From positions 1 to 6,122 of the forward strand of contig JAJZZW010000116.1 of assembly GCA_021797385.1 (NCBI GenBank): a DNA stretch of 6,122 nt, read 5' to 3'. Position numbers and translations under genes: made by a program. How positions within the stretch are numbered: the stretch's first letter is position 1; every line of letters begins with the position of its first letter. Origin of the DNA: Thermoplasmata archaeon. GTDB taxonomy: Archaea > Thermoplasmatota > Thermoplasmata > Thermoplasmatales > Thermoplasmataceae. Of the stretch, positions 4,943-6,122 are shown one piece after another. The notes under the pieces are model-generated. The model did no database searches. It saw only the letters and a program-made list of their open reading frames with translations, and was not told the DNA's origin.

Positions 4943-6122
4943 TTGACTGCTTATAAAAATTATAGTGAATTTTTCAAATCAATAACTGAATTCTCTCCAT
5001 ACCCATTCCAGATTCGATACTCTGAAGATGATTACACTATACTAAACGCATTTACCGGTTCCGGAAAAACAGAAACTGTTTTGTTAGATTGGTTATGGAA
5101 AATATATTCTCACAAGGAGAATACTCAGAAACGTTTAGTATACTGTTTACCTATGAGAACTTTAGTAGAGCAAACGTATAAACGAGCTAAGAAATATATA
5201 AATAAATTTAATGAAATATCAAAATTCACCATTAAAATATATTTACTGGAAGGTGGAGAAGATAATGCTTCATGGGACATATATCCTGAAGATTTCATTG
5301 TGTTAGTTGGAACTCAGGATATGTTACTTTCAAGAGCATTAAATCGAGGATATGGCACAAATAAGTTTAGGTGGCCGATGGACTTTGGCTTACTTAATAA
5401 CGACAGTTTCTGGGTATTCGATGAGATACAGTTAATGGGTGATGCCCTAAAAACTAGTACACAACTGCAGGGTTTTAGAAATATAATCGGAGTATTCGGC
5501 TCCACCAAATCCTTATGGATGAGTGCCAGTTTATCTCCCGGTTCTATCTCAAGCGTTGATTTCAAGTATGAACATAAAATTCTTGAAATATCTAAAACTG
5601 ACCTTGCAGATCAAACTTTAAACAAAATATATAGGGCAAATAAGCATATCCAATTCCCAGATGTAAACGAAGTATGCATAGAAGATATGAACAAATTAAG
5701 CAAGTTTGTATTAGAAAATCATAAAGGCGACTCCATTGTTATTTTAAACACAGTTAGTAAGGCAATAAATCTATACCGTTCTCTTATAAAATTGAAAAAA
5801 CAAACCGGTAATCAAGCAGAGATTATTTTATTACATTCGCATTTTAGACGTCCCGATAGGGATGTCTTATTCGAGAAAATATTGGAGAAAAGCAATAATC
5901 GGATTATCGTATCAACACAAGTTATTGAGGCAGGAGTGGATATTTCAAGTAACTCCATTTTTACTGAAATAGCGCCAATATCATCAATTATACAGAGATC
6001 AGGGCGTTGCAATAGGTATGGTGAATTTGAAGAATCTACGATATATGTTATTAATACAAGCGATATGATACATTATAAGCCAGAGCCATATGAAAAGGAT
6101 GAAATAATCAATAGCTATAAAA
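4943..6122 (+). CDS. cas3: CRISPR-associated helicase Cas3 (partial: first 393 residues)
   Basis: Superfamily 2 helicase of type I CRISPR interference: recruited by Cascade to an R-loop, it unwinds and reels DNA for degradation by an HD nuclease. The frame is open to the window edge. Seen in order: FFKSITEFSPYPFQ (10-23, with the Q-motif glutamine), Walker A AFTGSGKT (36-43), motif Ia LPMRTLVEQT (69-78), GTQDMLLSRAL (123-133), Walker B DEIQ (160-163) extended as LMGDALKTSTQLQGFR (164-179), motif III SAS (194-196), HSHF (298-301), STQVIEAGVDIS (324-335) and motif VI QRSGRCNR (351-358). All core helicase residues are present. There is no HD domain before the helicase. The long Walker B extension resembles subtype I-G (former I-U) Cas3 proteins, whose HD is C-terminal; this comes from memory. 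The start is TTG 4943, the only candidate after the stop at 4937-4939 that keeps the Q motif. Eight of 17 arginines are CGN, unlike the left-hand genes. Confidence 0.93.
   Translation, partial: MTAYKNYSEFFKSITEFSPYPFQIRYSEDDYTILNAFTGSGKTETVLLDWLWKIYSHKENTQKRLVYCLPMRTLVEQTYKRAKKYINKFNEISKFTIKIYLLEGGEDNASWDIYPEDFIVLVGTQDMLLSRALNRGYGTNKFRWPMDFGLLNNDSFWVFDEIQLMGDALKTSTQLQGFRNIIGVFGSTKSLWMSASLSPGSISSVDFKYEHKILEISKTDLADQTLNKIYRANKHIQFPDVNEVCIEDMNKLSKFVLENHKGDSIVILNTVSKAINLYRSLIKLKKQTGNQAEIILLHSHFRRPDRDVLFEKILEKSNNRIIVSTQVIEAGVDISSNSIFTEIAPISSIIQRSGRCNRYGEFEESTIYVINTSDMIHYKPEPYEKDEIINSYK

Noticed and set aside
4939..4956. ATG at 4939 as the start of cas3.
   Set aside because: It is out of frame with the helicase and reaches a TAA after five codons.
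5314..6012. Minus-strand frames inside cas3.
   Set aside because: The opposite strand carries all helicase motifs in one uninterrupted frame, so these are antisense.

Overview
The window looks like chromosome from a Thermoplasmata-type acidophilic archaeon (Ferroplasma, Acidiplasma or Cuniculiplasma are the kind of relatives to test). The reasons are archaeal TATA boxes placed 24-32 nt upstream of starts with almost no leader, an archaeal-type glutamyl-tRNA reductase, an ammonia-type NAD synthetase, a tRNA gene without encoded CCA, AT-rich DNA with AGA/AGG arginine codons in the housekeeping genes, and a CRISPR repeat ending in ATTGAAAG. The taxon is inferred; no rRNA is present.

Layout. 1-355 (minus): 5' part of nadE. 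356-648: divergent promoter region. 649-2360 (plus): a two-gene operon with a DUF3311 small membrane protein and a 499-residue SSS-family permease of the MctP monocarboxylate-transporter type, overlapping by one base. 2362-2724 (minus): unknown 120-residue protein with a helix-turn-helix-like N-terminus. 2774-3976 (minus): hemA. 4104-4331 (plus): unknown two-helix membrane protein. 4375-4447 (plus): tRNA-Asp(GTC). 4448-4540: hairpins and palindromes. 4538-4694: a three-repeat, two-spacer CRISPR array read on the minus strand. 4695-4900: its leader. 4943 to the right edge (plus): 393 codons of a Cas3 helicase starting at TTG and running out of the window.

The left two thirds is ordinary housekeeping sequence: cofactor synthesis, carboxylate uptake, and the first committed step of tetrapyrrole synthesis. 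The tRNA marks a boundary. To its right the arginine codon choice changes sharply (about half CGN in cas3, none in the permease) and the content becomes a CRISPR-Cas module, so the right end is probably an acquired defence island beside a tRNA gene. The array is tiny and decays away from the leader, while cas3 looks intact as far as it is visible. The Cas3 has no HD nuclease domain before its helicase, so the nuclease must lie C-terminally or in another gene outside the window.

Nothing here can be called a new system from this sequence alone. The points most worth following are the subtype and completeness of the cas locus, a 13-nt identity between one CRISPR spacer and the hemA promoter, and the loss of both Na2-site hydroxyl residues in the symporter-family permease.
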